From the NCBI GenBank assembly GCA_965194375.1, contig CBDAEL010000002.1: DNA of 64,000 nt, one strand, 5' to 3'. The stretch's first letter is position 1, and every line of letters starts with the position of its first letter. The position numbers were made by a program, and so were the translations under genes. This document shows positions 1 through 8,362 of the stretch, piece by piece. Below the pieces are notes generated by a model. That model ran no database searches, was not told where the DNA came from, and worked only from the letters and a program-made list of their open reading frames with translations. This DNA comes from Tabrizicola_A aquatica (GTDB taxonomy: Bacteria > Pseudomonadota > Alphaproteobacteria > Rhodobacterales > Rhodobacteraceae).

Positions 1-448
1 GGGCTTGGCCTTCAACTGGGGCGCGGTTTTGGCCTATGCGGCTCATGCTGGCCATGTCGGGCTCCCCGCCCTCTTTCTTTATGCCGCCGGGATCAGTTGG
101 ACGCTCTATTACGACACGATCTATGCCCATCAGGACAAAGAGGATGATGCGTTGATCGGGGTCAAATCCACCGCGCGGCTCTTTGGCACGCGGTCGCGCC
201 AGTGGCTCTGGGGCTTTGCAATGTTGACCATGGTGCTGGCCAGTGCCGCGATTGTCACCACGCCTGCAACCGGGGTCTGGCCGCCCTTGGTGGCCTTGGC
301 GGGGGTCTGGGGCTTTGGCTGGCATCTGGCTTGGCAGATGCGGCGGCTGGATCTTGAGGATCCGACTTCCTGCATGGTGATCTTTCGGGCCAATCGGGAT
401 GCGGGCTTGGCGCTTGCGCTATTTCTTGCCGCAGCGGCGTTCCTTTGA
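1..448 (+). CDS. ubiA: 4-hydroxybenzoate polyprenyltransferase, C-terminal part (5' end outside window)
   Basis: This integral membrane prenyltransferase attaches the polyprenyl tail to 4-hydroxybenzoate in ubiquinone synthesis. Only about the last 148 residues are present and the frame is open at the left edge. What is visible fits the second half of the UbiA family: the second Asp-rich region appears as YYDTIYAHQDKEDD, followed by IGVKSTARLFG, a combination characteristic of UbiA, and then hydrophobic segments up to the C-terminus. The stop is a TGA at 446-448. The OmpA-family gene follows directly on the same strand. The N-terminal prenyl-diphosphate site cannot be checked from this window. 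Confidence 0.93.
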   Translation, partial: GLAFNWGAVLAYAAHAGHVGLPALFLYAAGISWTLYYDTIYAHQDKEDDALIGVKSTARLFGTRSRQWLWGFAMLTMVLASAAIVTTPATGVWPPLVALAGVWGFGWHLAWQMRRLDLEDPTSCMVIFRANRDAGLALALFLAAAAFL

Positions 449-493
449 TTGATCCTGCCGATGTCGCCCGCTAAGCATTTGCAGCGCTTAAGA

Positions 494-2497
494 ATGATGA
501 ATGGCCTGATCTCGGTGATAAAGCTGCCTTCCCTAAGACTGACGCCCGCTCTGGCGACGGTGATCGCCTTTGCGGCGGCGGCCTGTCTGTCGGTGCTGAT
601 CGCTTGGGCGGCGGTTCTCTTGATGGAACGGCTGGCAGAGCGGGCGGTACGGTCTGCTTTGCTGACGCAAGGGGTGACCTATGCCACCGTCAACGCCGAT
701 GGTCTGCGCATGGAACTTAGCGGCACCGCCGACACTGAGGCGCAGCGCTACAGGGCGATCAACATCGTCGGGTCGGTGATCGATGCCACCCGGATTCAGG
801 ACCTGATGGAAGTCACCCCTGTGCGGGCCGTCGAAGCGCCGCGCTTTTCGCTGGAGATCCTGCGCAATGACGATGGCATCCAGCTGATCGGTCTTTTGCC
901 AGAGGGCGAAACCAAGGACGCGCTTTTGGCCGAGGCGGAGGCCTTGCAGCCCGACACCGAATTGCAGGACATGCTGGAAACCGCCGCCTATGCCCCGCCC
1001 GAGACGTGGGGCCCGGCGCTGGACTTTGCCCGCAAGGCGCTGGCGCTTTTGCCGCGCTCCAAGATCACCGTAGATGCCACCACGGTTCGGATCACGGCCA
1101 TCGCAGCCTCGGAGGCGCAAAAGCGCAGCTTTGAGACCAGCCTCTCGGCGGGGCAGCCTGAGGGTGTGCGCGTCAGCTATGAGATTTCTGCGCCGCGCCC
1201 GGTGATCACACCCTTCACGCTGCGCTTTGTCATCGATGCGGAAGGGCCGCGCTTTGACGCCTGTTCCGCCGATACTGACCGCGCCCGCATGCGCATTGTT
1301 GCCGCCGCGACAGCAGCAGGTGCGGTGGGCCGACAAACCTGTGTGATCGGTCTGGGCGTGCCCAGCCCCTCATGGGGCGAGGCCGCAGAAATTGGGATCA
1401 AGGCCGTGGCTACGCTCAAGGCCGCAACGATCACTTTCAAGGATGCTGATGTCAGCTTGCAGGCCGCCGCATCAGTGTCGCAGGCCGAGTTTGACCGGGT
1501 GGTGGGCGAGTTGGAGGCGGATTTGCCGCCGGTCTTTTCGCTGACCGCAACGCTGGACAAGGCCGAAAACGCCACGCAGGGACCGGCCGAGTTCACCGCT
1601 GTTCTTGCGCCTGAAACGGGGCGGGTGGAACTGCGCGGTCGTTTGGCCGATGATCTGCAACGCAGCGCCGTGGACAGTTTCGCCAAAGCCGCCTTTGGCA
1701 GCACCAATGTTTATCAAGCCACCCGTCTGGATGCGGATCTGCCCGATGGCTGGCCGATCCGGGTGCTGGCAGGCCTGCAGGCCTTGGCCGAGTTGGACCA
1801 TGGCAGCCTCTTGGTCCGGGCTGACACGGTGGAGGTTGGCGGTGTCACCGGTTCGCAAGGAGCGCGGGCGCGGATCGCGCAGATATTGTCGGAAAAGCTG
1901 GGGCAGGGCCAAAGCTACAAGGTAAACGTGACCTATGTCGAGGCGCTGGACCCTGTCGCGTCCGTGCCGACCCCCGACGAATGTCTTGCCGATCTCAATG
2001 GCGTTCTGGCACGGCAAAAGGTGGTGTTCCCACCGGGGTTAGCCGAGATTGATGGCAGCGCCAACAAGGTGATGGAAGCGCTGGCAAAGGTGCTTGAACG
2101 CTGTGGCGGGGTCAGAATGGAGATCGGCGGCCACACTGACGGGCAAGGCTCGGAAGAGGGCAATCGCACGCTCAGCCAGACCCGCGCCGAGGCGGTCTTG
2201 CTGGCGCTGCAGGGGCGTCAGGTGGATGTCTCGGCGCTGACGGCTGTGGGGTATGGCGAAAGCCGACCGATCGCCGACAATGAGACCGAGCTGGGGCGCG
2301 AGGCCAATCGCCGTATCGAGTTCACGCTGGTCGGCGGGGCGGTTGTCGAGGGTGCCGCTGCACCGGCCCAAGCCGCCGCTGCAGGTCCCGCTGCGTCGGT
2401 GGGGGAAGGTCCGGATTTCTCAGGTGACACCAGCCCTTCCGTTGCGCCGCAAGACAAAACCAGACGTCCCAAGCGCCGCCCCGATGCCGACCAATAG
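494..2497 (+). CDS. OmpA-family envelope protein with N-terminal membrane anchor
   Basis: A large protein (about 667 residues from ATG 494) with one N-terminal membrane segment (ALATVIAFAAAACLSVLIAW), a long middle region with repeated BON-like folds, and a C-terminal OmpA peptidoglycan-binding domain carrying the core motif IGGHTDGQGS and the NRRIEF ending. It probably sits in the inner membrane and reaches the cell wall. A low-complexity Ala/Pro tail and a basic end (RRPKRRPDADQ) follow the OmpA domain. The start is uncertain: TTG 449, ATG 461, ATG 494 and ATG 497 are all in frame and none has a strong ribosome site. I prefer 494 or 497 because either puts a short N-terminus before the membrane helix. 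The function beyond wall anchoring is unknown. Confidence 0.85.
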   Translation: MMNGLISVIKLPSLRLTPALATVIAFAAAACLSVLIAWAAVLLMERLAERAVRSALLTQGVTYATVNADGLRMELSGTADTEAQRYRAINIVGSVIDATRIQDLMEVTPVRAVEAPRFSLEILRNDDGIQLIGLLPEGETKDALLAEAEALQPDTELQDMLETAAYAPPETWGPALDFARKALALLPRSKITVDATTVRITAIAASEAQKRSFETSLSAGQPEGVRVSYEISAPRPVITPFTLRFVIDAEGPRFDACSADTDRARMRIVAAATAAGAVGRQTCVIGLGVPSPSWGEAAEIGIKAVATLKAATITFKDADVSLQAAASVSQAEFDRVVGELEADLPPVFSLTATLDKAENATQGPAEFTAVLAPETGRVELRGRLADDLQRSAVDSFAKAAFGSTNVYQATRLDADLPDGWPIRVLAGLQALAELDHGSLLVRADTVEVGGVTGSQGARARIAQILSEKLGQGQSYKVNVTYVEALDPVASVPTPDECLADLNGVLARQKVVFPPGLAEIDGSANKVMEALAKVLERCGGVRMEIGGHTDGQGSEEGNRTLSQTRAEAVLLALQGRQVDVSALTAVGYGESRPIADNETELGREANRRIEFTLVGGAVVEGAAAPAQAAAAGPAASVGEGPDFSGDTSPSVAPQDKTRRPKRRPDADQ

Positions 2498-2525
2498 CGC
2501 CACCGCATAAGCCTAAGGTAGACCC

Positions 2526-2855
2526 ATGAACCGCACGGAATTCATCATCGCCACGGCCTTTATCCTGCTCGCGGCCTTTGCCATGGGATGGTTCACCTAT
2601 TGGCTGATGCACCGGTTTACCCGCGTATCGGGCGGTGACATGGGCGAGATGGATCGGCTGGCGCAATCGCTGCACGAGGCTGAGGAGGTGCGCGATCAGG
2701 CGATCATGTATCTCGAGCAGCGCGAGGCCGAGTTGATGAACCAGATTGCCCAGACCGAAGCCGAGCTGCGCGCCGCGATGGAAGGCTTGCGCGATGCGCG
2801 CCATGAGGCCGAAGAGATGCGCGCCTATATCGAGCGGATGCACGCCAACAGCTGA
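2526..2855 (+). CDS. small membrane-anchored coiled-coil protein
   Basis: A 109-residue protein with an N-terminal membrane helix (FIIATAFILLAAFAMGWFTYWL, residues about 6-27) followed by a highly charged, Glu/Arg/Ala-rich helix from about residue 40 to the end that has heptad-like spacing and is probably a coiled coil facing the cytoplasm. It lies 28 bases after the OmpA-family gene and 89 bases before argE on the same strand, so it may be co-transcribed with both. I do not recognise a named domain. A structural or scaffold role next to the OmpA-type envelope protein is an inference from context only. Confidence 0.75.
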   Translation: MNRTEFIIATAFILLAAFAMGWFTYWLMHRFTRVSGGDMGEMDRLAQSLHEAEEVRDQAIMYLEQREAELMNQIAQTEAELRAAMEGLRDARHEAEEMRAYIERMHANS

Positions 2856-2944
2856 CGCCGGGGCGATTTTTCGACGAAATATCAAGGCTTGGGCTTTTGT
2901 CCGGGACGGGGCTGCGCTAGCCAAGAGGTCTGAGGGAGGCCCAA

Positions 2945-4099
2945 ATGGACATGCGCGCGATTTTTGACCGGCTGATGTGCTTTGACACGGTGTCGTCGAA
3001 GCCGAACATCGCGTTGATGCAGTTTGTGCGCGATCTTTTGGCCGATGCTGGGATTGAGGCCGTGCTGATCCCGGATCCTTTGGGCCAGAAGGCCAACCTT
3101 TACGCGACCGTCGGGCCGGCTGGTCAGGGTGGGGTCATGCTGTCGGGGCACACCGATGTGGTGCCCGTAGAAGGGCAGGCTTGGACCAAGCAACCCTTTG
3201 CGCTGACAGAGGAAAATGGCCGCTACTATGGGCGTGGGGCGGCTGACATGAAGGGGTTCTGCGCGGTGGCGATTGCCACGATGCTTGAGGCCGCCAAGCG
3301 CCCTCTGAGAACACCCCTGCATCTGGCGCTGTCCTATGACGAGGAAATTGGCTGCATGGGGGTGCGGTCTTTGGTCGAGATGCTGCAGACCGCCCCGGTG
3401 CGTCCTCGGTTCTGCATTGTGGGGGAACCCACTGGGATGCAGGTGGCGACGGGGCATAAGGGCAAGGTCGCGCTTAGGGCCATTTGCACGGGTCGTGAGG
3501 GGCATTCGGCGCTGGCGCCGATGGCGCTGAATGCGCTGCATTTGGCGGCGGATTTTGTGCAGGCGGTGCGGGCGTTGCAGGCGGATGTGGCGGCTAAGGG
3601 ATTGAAAGATGGGGATTATGATGTGCCCTATTCGACGATCCATGTCGGCAAGCTAAACGGCGGCGTGCAGGTCAATATCGTGCCGAATACCGCCGTGATC
3701 GACTTTGAAATCCGGTCCGTCGCGGGTGAGGATGTGGCAGGGTTGATCGGACGCCTGCGCGATGCGGCCGAGGCGATTGTGGCCCCCTTGCGCGGCGACT
3801 ATCCCGAGGCGGCGATCACAATTGAGCAGTTGTGGGATTACCCCGGCCTTGGCACGCCCTCGGATGCGGCGGTTGTCAATTTCGTCAAGGGGTTAACCGG
3901 GGCCAATGGCACGATGAAGGTGGCTTTTGGCACCGAAGGCGGCCTGTTTGATGCCCGGTTGGGCATTCCCACGGTGATCTGCGGGCCGGGATCGATGGCG
4001 CAGGGGCACAAGCCGGATGAGTTTGTGACCGTCGAGCAGATGGCGCGCTGTGAGGCGATGATGGCGGCGCTGTTGGACCGTCTTGAGGCTGGCATTTGA
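2945..4099 (+). CDS. argE: acetylornithine deacetylase
   Basis: Peptidase M20 family enzyme of 384 residues that removes the acetyl group from N-acetylornithine in arginine synthesis. Metal-binding and catalytic features are in the expected order: SGHTDVVP (His69, Asp71), RGAADMKGF (Asp101, bridging), YDEEIGC (catalytic and metal Glu at about 133-134), GEPTG, and a final metal His in GHKPDEF near the C-terminus. A strong GGGAGG ribosome site at about 2935-2940 supports ATG 2945. The closest relatives by sequence style are the ArgE enzymes of alphaproteobacteria, although succinyl-diaminopimelate desuccinylase (DapE) belongs to the same fold. The gene converges on ycjF across a hairpin at about 4245. 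Confidence 0.88.
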   Translation: MDMRAIFDRLMCFDTVSSKPNIALMQFVRDLLADAGIEAVLIPDPLGQKANLYATVGPAGQGGVMLSGHTDVVPVEGQAWTKQPFALTEENGRYYGRGAADMKGFCAVAIATMLEAAKRPLRTPLHLALSYDEEIGCMGVRSLVEMLQTAPVRPRFCIVGEPTGMQVATGHKGKVALRAICTGREGHSALAPMALNALHLAADFVQAVRALQADVAAKGLKDGDYDVPYSTIHVGKLNGGVQVNIVPNTAVIDFEIRSVAGEDVAGLIGRLRDAAEAIVAPLRGDYPEAAITIEQLWDYPGLGTPSDAAVVNFVKGLTGANGTMKVAFGTEGGLFDARLGIPTVICGPGSMAQGHKPDEFVTVEQMARCEAMMAALLDRLEAGI

Positions 4100-4244
4100 G
4101 CCTGACCCCTTTCGGTGGTCTAACCTGCTGATTTTCGGGAAAAACACCGTCTGGCATCCGTCGGGTTCGCGTCTGGTCTGCGTCTGGCATCTGTCGGGAC
4201 AGCGGCGTCAGGCGGTTTCGCAGCGGGGGGCTGTCTGCCCCCCG

Positions 4245-4268
4245 GAGGCAATTGCGGGCAATTGCCTC
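4245..4268. terminator. perfect hairpin between convergent argE and ycjF
   Basis: GAGGCAATTG, a CGGG loop, then CAATTGCCTC give a perfect 10-base-pair stem in the gap between two convergent genes. There is no long T run on either side, so it may be a bidirectional terminator or an RNA-stabilising 3' end. A degenerate copy of the dispersed GAGTATTT motif follows at once (4273-4300). Confidence 0.55.
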
Positions 4269-4314
4269 TCCCCCCGAGGATATTTGGACCGCATTGAAGG
4301 CGGCATTGGGGTGG

Positions 4315-5352
4315 TCAGCTTTGGTCTTTGGCGCGGGAGAGGAACCCGGCCAGCGCGCGGCTGATCGTGGTTGTGGTGCCGGGTTTTGGCAGGGCGGCGA
4401 AGGGGAGGGGGCGGCAGGCCTCCATCGCGGCGAGGCCGACGCGGGCGGTGAGTGCGCCGTTGACCACGCCTTCGCCAAAGCGGCGCGACAGCTTGCCCAA
4501 GATCCCGCCCGAGGCGACCGAGCCGATCAGGTCATCGGCCAAGGCCAAGGCGCCTGCGCCAAGGAGCGCGGTGAACACCCGGCGCAGAAGCGCGAGGTTG
4601 CCAAGGCTGGAGGAGCGCCCGCCGTAGATTTGGGCGAGGCGGCGGATCATGCGGAGATTGACGAAGAGCGCTGTGGCCACATCGGCCAGCGCCATGGGCA
4701 CCAGCGCGGTGACCGTGGCCACCTGGCGCGCGGCAGATTCGATCTCGGCCAAGGCGGCGGTGTCGAGCGGGGCCATGAGTTCGGTTTCGGCAAGGTTGAG
4801 AAGGGCGTCGGCGTCAAACACCTCGGCCTGTTGGTCTTTCAGGCGCGCGAGGCCCCAGGCGGTTTCGGGGCGGGGGCGGTAGAGGGCTGTCAGGGCGGCA
4901 AGGATGCGGCGGGCGGCGGCGAGATCGGCGGTGCTGCGGGCGGTGATCGCTTGGGCGCGCAGCCGGTCGATGCGGGCCATGCGGGCGAAGGCGGCGGCCT
5001 CGCGCAGGGCGAGGAGGAGGAGGAGGGCCAGTGCGGCGCTGACGAGCGCGAGGGCAATCCAGCCGAGGAGGCTGTTGCGGCTGAGAAGCGAGGTCACGAA
5101 ATCCCAAGCCGCGATTGAGAGGATGAAGGCGAAAAGGGTGGAGAACACCCACAGGGCGGCGCGGTTGAGGGGGGAGGCGCGGCCTGTGGTCGCGCGGGCG
5201 AGGGTCTGCATCGCGCGCCCGGTGGGGGCCGGGTCTGGAATGGTCTCGGCTTGGGCAGGATCGGCGGCGGGGGCGTCGTCCAGCTCGATCAGGCTGGGGC
5301 GTTTGAGCGGGGCAGGGTTGGTTGTGGGGTTGGTGGCGGCGGGATCGGTCAC
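4315..5352 (-). CDS. ycjF: YcjF-family inner membrane protein (DUF697)
   Basis: A 345-residue protein of the TIGR01620/YcjF family. The N-terminal 60 residues are Pro/Ala-rich and probably disordered. Two membrane helices follow at about 66-88 and 96-116, then a mainly helical DUF697-type domain containing MIRRLAQIYGGRSS and repeated Gly/Ala segments. The start ATG overlaps the stop of ycjX by 4 bases (ATGA), so the two are translationally coupled. In enterobacteria ycjX-ycjF sit beside the phage-shock-protein (psp) genes and respond to envelope stress. The molecular role is not settled. Confidence 0.85.
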   Translation of the reverse strand: MTDPAATNPTTNPAPLKRPSLIELDDAPAADPAQAETIPDPAPTGRAMQTLARATTGRASPLNRAALWVFSTLFAFILSIAAWDFVTSLLSRNSLLGWIALALVSAALALLLLLALREAAAFARMARIDRLRAQAITARSTADLAAARRILAALTALYRPRPETAWGLARLKDQQAEVFDADALLNLAETELMAPLDTAALAEIESAARQVATVTALVPMALADVATALFVNLRMIRRLAQIYGGRSSSLGNLALLRRVFTALLGAGALALADDLIGSVASGGILGKLSRRFGEGVVNGALTARVGLAAMEACRPLPFAALPKPGTTTTISRALAGFLSRAKDQS

Positions 5353-6770
5353 AGCTGGTCTCCGATCAGGAATTCGGCGGCGCGGTCGAGGCGGATGTGG
5401 GGTGGGCCCATGCCGGGGGCTTGGTGGCTGCGCGCAGGGGCAAAGGCCATGAGCGCGTAATCGGCATCAAGCCAGCGCGCGGCCCCGTCGCGGGCGGGGG
5501 CGAGGATGCGGGCGGGATCAGTGGGAAGTTCGCCCGGATACATCAGCGCCTGTTTGCCGCTGGAGAGAAGGCGGCCGCGCACCGCCGGGAGTTGGGTGCC
5601 GTTTTGGTCGAGCATCTCTTCCACGGTGCAGCGCAGGGAGGCCAGCGACAGGGCGGCGGTTTCGGCCCCGGCGAAATCGGCGCGGGCCTTGGCGTCGCGC
5701 AAGAGCGCCTCGGTGATGGCGGTCAGGGCGGGGTGTTGCAGGTGGTGCAGATGATCGGCCTTGGTCGCGGCAAAGAGGATCTTTTCCACCCGCCGCCCGC
5801 CGAGGATGCTGGTGAGCCAGCTGTTCTTGCCCGGGCGGAAGGCGGCCAGCACCTCGGCCATGGTGCGGCGCAGGTCTTCGACCGCTTGGGGGCCTTGGTG
5901 GATGGCGCCCAAGACATCGGCCAGCACGACCTGACGGTCGAGCTTGGCGAAATGGGAGCGGAAGAAGGGCTGCACGACGCGGGATTTATAGGCGTCAAAG
6001 CGGCGCTCCATCTCGCGCCAAAGGCAATTGCGCGGGGTTTGGGCGGGCTTTGGCAGGGGGGCAAAGGTTAGAACCGGGCTGCCGGCGAGGTCACCGGGCA
6101 AAAGGAAGCGGCCGGGGGTACAGTCGGACCAGCCGGCGGCGCGCGCCTTGTGGAGATAATCGGTGAAGGCGGCGGCGAGGGATTGGGCCATGGGTTCTTC
6201 GAGCCGGAGGCCGCCATCCTCGGCCCGGGCCTGGGCCATGAAGGCGGCGGCTTCGGGGCGTTTGGCGAGGCGGTCGAGGGTGGCTTCGGACCAGTCGGTG
6301 TAGGATTTGCCGATGAGGGCGAGGTCAAGGAGCCATTCGCCGGGGTAATCGACGATATCAAGGTGCAGGGTGCGGGGGCCGGAGAGGCCGGAAAAGAGGC
6401 CATAAGGCGCAAGGCGGAAGGAGAGCCGCAGTTCGGAGACGGCGCGGGTGGATTCTGGCCAGCGCGGATCATCCCCGGTCATGGCGGCGAGGTGGGTCTC
6501 AAAGGCGAAGCGCGGCAGGGTGACGTCGGGTTGCGGTTGCAGGTGGACCGCTTCGATGCGGTGGGCGGCGCTGAGTTGCGGCATGCGGCCCCGGTTGAGG
6601 AGGTTGGCCACAAGGCCGGTGATAAACACCGTCTTGCCCGAGCGCGACAGGCCGGTGACGCCCAGCCGCAGGGTGGGTTCGAAGAAGGCCCCCGAGACGG
6701 AGGCCATGGCGCCTTCGATCTGGCGGGTGATGCCGTCGGTGATGGCAGAGAGAACCACGGAGCGCCTCAT
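5349..6770 (-). CDS. ycjX: YcjX-family P-loop GTPase-like protein
   Basis: A 473-residue protein with a P-loop (GLSRSGKT, residues about 40-47) close to the N-terminus, a DIVDYPGEW stretch at about 130-145 that fits the switch/Walker B region, and a nucleotide-base recognition motif TKAD at about 345. These agree with the YcjX family of stress-linked P-loop proteins. It overlaps ycjF downstream by 4 bases and follows the DUF533 gene after a 62-base gap, so the three probably form one operon. ATG 6770 was chosen because the hydrophilic leader plus P-loop spacing matches the family; a shorter start near 6707 is possible. Confidence 0.88.
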   Translation of the reverse strand: MRRSVVLSAITDGITRQIEGAMASVSGAFFEPTLRLGVTGLSRSGKTVFITGLVANLLNRGRMPQLSAAHRIEAVHLQPQPDVTLPRFAFETHLAAMTGDDPRWPESTRAVSELRLSFRLAPYGLFSGLSGPRTLHLDIVDYPGEWLLDLALIGKSYTDWSEATLDRLAKRPEAAAFMAQARAEDGGLRLEEPMAQSLAAAFTDYLHKARAAGWSDCTPGRFLLPGDLAGSPVLTFAPLPKPAQTPRNCLWREMERRFDAYKSRVVQPFFRSHFAKLDRQVVLADVLGAIHQGPQAVEDLRRTMAEVLAAFRPGKNSWLTSILGGRRVEKILFAATKADHLHHLQHPALTAITEALLRDAKARADFAGAETAALSLASLRCTVEEMLDQNGTQLPAVRGRLLSSGKQALMYPGELPTDPARILAPARDGAARWLDADYALMAFAPARSHQAPGMGPPHIRLDRAAEFLIGDQL

Positions 6771-6832
6771 GCTTGCCCGGTTAGGATAGGCGGGGATGGG
6801 GAGGATGCACAGCCCCCGCCTGTTGGGGCCGA

Positions 6833-7543
6833 TCAGCGCAGGGTGCGGGCGCGGGCGTGGAGGTGGTCGACGAGGCCGGGGTCAAGGTGGAGGCGGGCGG
6901 CGAGTAGGGCGAGGTAGCCCTGTTCGGCAGCACCGTCCGGGTCGATCGCCAGCAGCGAGGCGGCGTAAATCTCGGTCGCCTGTTCCTCGCTTTGGGCAAG
7001 GGCGGCGATGGCGGCAATGTCGAGGGGGGTGTCAAGTTCGGCGGTGATGAGGTCTTGCGCCTCGGGGCCGAGGCCAAGCTGGGGTAGGGTGTCGGTGATG
7101 CGGGCGCGTTCGGTGGGGGTGATCTGGCCATCGGCCTTGGCGGCGGCGATCATCGCCTGCAAGAGGCGCTGCGAGAGGGCGTCGGCTTCGGTTTGGTCAT
7201 GGGGCAGGAAAGCATCAGACGGCTGCGGCAGGGCGAGGGGGGTGTCGGGGTTGGCCTCAGCCGTGGATTTGCCGCTTTTCCAGTCTTCATAGGCTTTGAA
7301 GGCAAGCCCGCCGATCAGCGCCGCGCCGCCGATTTTTGCGCCGGTGCCGACGAGTTTGCGGGCATTGCCCGACAGGAGCATGGCCAAAAGCCCGCCTGCC
7401 ACGGCACCTTTGGTGAGGGTGGATTGACCCTCCCAGGTGGTGCGGGCCTTGCCGGACAGCTGGCTGGCCATTTGGCCCATGTTCTGACCTGCGGTCAGGT
7501 CTTTGACACCGCCCAGCAGGCTGTCGAGGAGGGATTTGACCAT
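6833..7543 (-). CDS. DUF533 / TerB-like protein (YebE family)
   Basis: A 236-residue protein. The N-terminal half holds a Gly/Ala-rich hydrophobic segment (GAVAGGLLAMLLSG and IGGAALIGGLAF, about 60-105). The C-terminal half is an all-helical tellurite-resistance TerB-like domain with the usual start LLQAMIAAAKADGQITPTERARI. ATG 7543 begins MVKSLLDSLLGG, typical of the family; longer in-frame versions upstream lack a ribosome site. YebE-type proteins are part of envelope-stress regulons in other bacteria. Position directly ahead of ycjX-ycjF suggests the three work together at the inner membrane. Confidence 0.83.
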   Translation of the reverse strand: MVKSLLDSLLGGVKDLTAGQNMGQMASQLSGKARTTWEGQSTLTKGAVAGGLLAMLLSGNARKLVGTGAKIGGAALIGGLAFKAYEDWKSGKSTAEANPDTPLALPQPSDAFLPHDQTEADALSQRLLQAMIAAAKADGQITPTERARITDTLPQLGLGPEAQDLITAELDTPLDIAAIAALAQSEEQATEIYAASLLAIDPDGAAEQGYLALLAARLHLDPGLVDHLHARARTLR

Positions 7544-7632
7544 GGCGCACCTAATCTGTTGAGACGGTTCAAAGATGGGGTGCCGGGGGCGGGGCTGCAA
7601 GCTGGGTCAGGGGCACCGGCGGTCTTTCGCGC

Positions 7633-7662
7633 AAAAGAAAAGAGCGGCAGGAAACCTGCCGC
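7633..7662 (-). terminator. intrinsic terminator of the small secreted-protein gene
   Basis: Read on the minus strand, GCGGCAGG-TTT-CCTGCCGC forms an 8-base-pair GC-rich stem followed by TCTTTTCTTTTGC. It lies 28 bases after the stop of the 59-residue gene and 90 bases ahead of the start of the DUF533 gene, so it separates the two units. Confidence 0.7.
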
Positions 7663-7689
7663 CCCGATCTTGGACCAATCCGGGAAGGA

Positions 7690-7869
7690 TCAGTTCGATG
7701 CCACCGCAGCGGCGACGGCCACGAGCAGCAGAAGCGGCAGGATGATGCCGCCCGAGGACGACGTGCCAGCTTCGACAACAGCCGGCTCCATGACGGGTTC
7801 AACCATGCCGCCAGCGAAAGCGGTGGTGGCGGCAACCGACAAAGCGGCGGCGAGAGCGATCTTTTTCAT
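7690..7869 (-). CDS. 59-residue secreted small protein
   Basis: Starts at ATG 7869 with a very good GGAGG ribosome site eight bases upstream. The first 19-20 residues (MKKIALAAALSVAATTAFA-G) are a classic signal peptide. The mature protein has an acidic stretch (MVEPVMEPAVVEAG), a Ser/Gly linker (TSSSGG) and a hydrophobic C-terminal tail (LPLLLLVAVAAAVASN) that could insert in a membrane. It has its own terminator and is probably monocistronic. Similar tiny proteins with an SSSGG-hydrophobic ending occur across Rhodobacteraceae, but I know of no function. Confidence 0.72.
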   Translation of the reverse strand: MKKIALAAALSVAATTAFAGGMVEPVMEPAVVEAGTSSSGGIILPLLLLVAVAAAVASN

Positions 7870-8362
7870 AATGACCTCCAGATGAATGTTGGGCGTCTGT
7901 GAGACAGAGCAGAGGCGACGCCGTGTAGCCATGCAGACCTCTTGAGATGGAGTAAACCACTGCCCCAATTTTTTCACAATTGTCTTGTGTCAACCGCGAG
8001 AGCAGAAGGGCGGTGACGGCAAGCGCTTTCGTCAATTTGGCAACACTCGGGGGCTCGGGGGCGACGAGTTGGCGGGGAATTGGCCGTTTTAGGCGGGGCC
8101 CATGCGCCAGAAAAACGAATCGGCGCTGCACTTTGGCGTCAGATCCCGGTCACGCCGCCCCGGGGCTTTGATAACGCATTGGGCTGCCTTGGGTGAGGCG
8201 CAAGCGGCGTCGAGACCTGTCGTGCATGTCAACAGGGACCCGGCCCGCCCCAGCAGCGCGCGGTCGGGCTGCCGGGCATTAACCTTTCGCCCCTAGATCC
8301 TTGTGGCATCGGGTCGGCGTTTGGCCGGACCTGACCCCGCGCTTAGCTTCACGAGGTTTGGA
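7870..8362. other. 493-base intergenic region, divergent promoters, no gene seen
   Basis: The region separates the small secreted gene (minus) from the beta-helix gene (plus). A minus-strand TTGACA lies at 7993-7988, upstream of the small secreted gene, but the matching -10 (AATTGG) is weak. Short open frames in both directions lack ribosome sites and look like chance frames in GC-rich DNA. A GAGG at 8353-8356 is the probable ribosome site for ATG 8363. Confidence 0.5.

Noticed and set aside
7980..8296. Small plus-strand frames ahead of the beta-helix gene
   Set aside because: No ribosome sites, Arg/Pro-rich chance composition, not continuous with a known protein.
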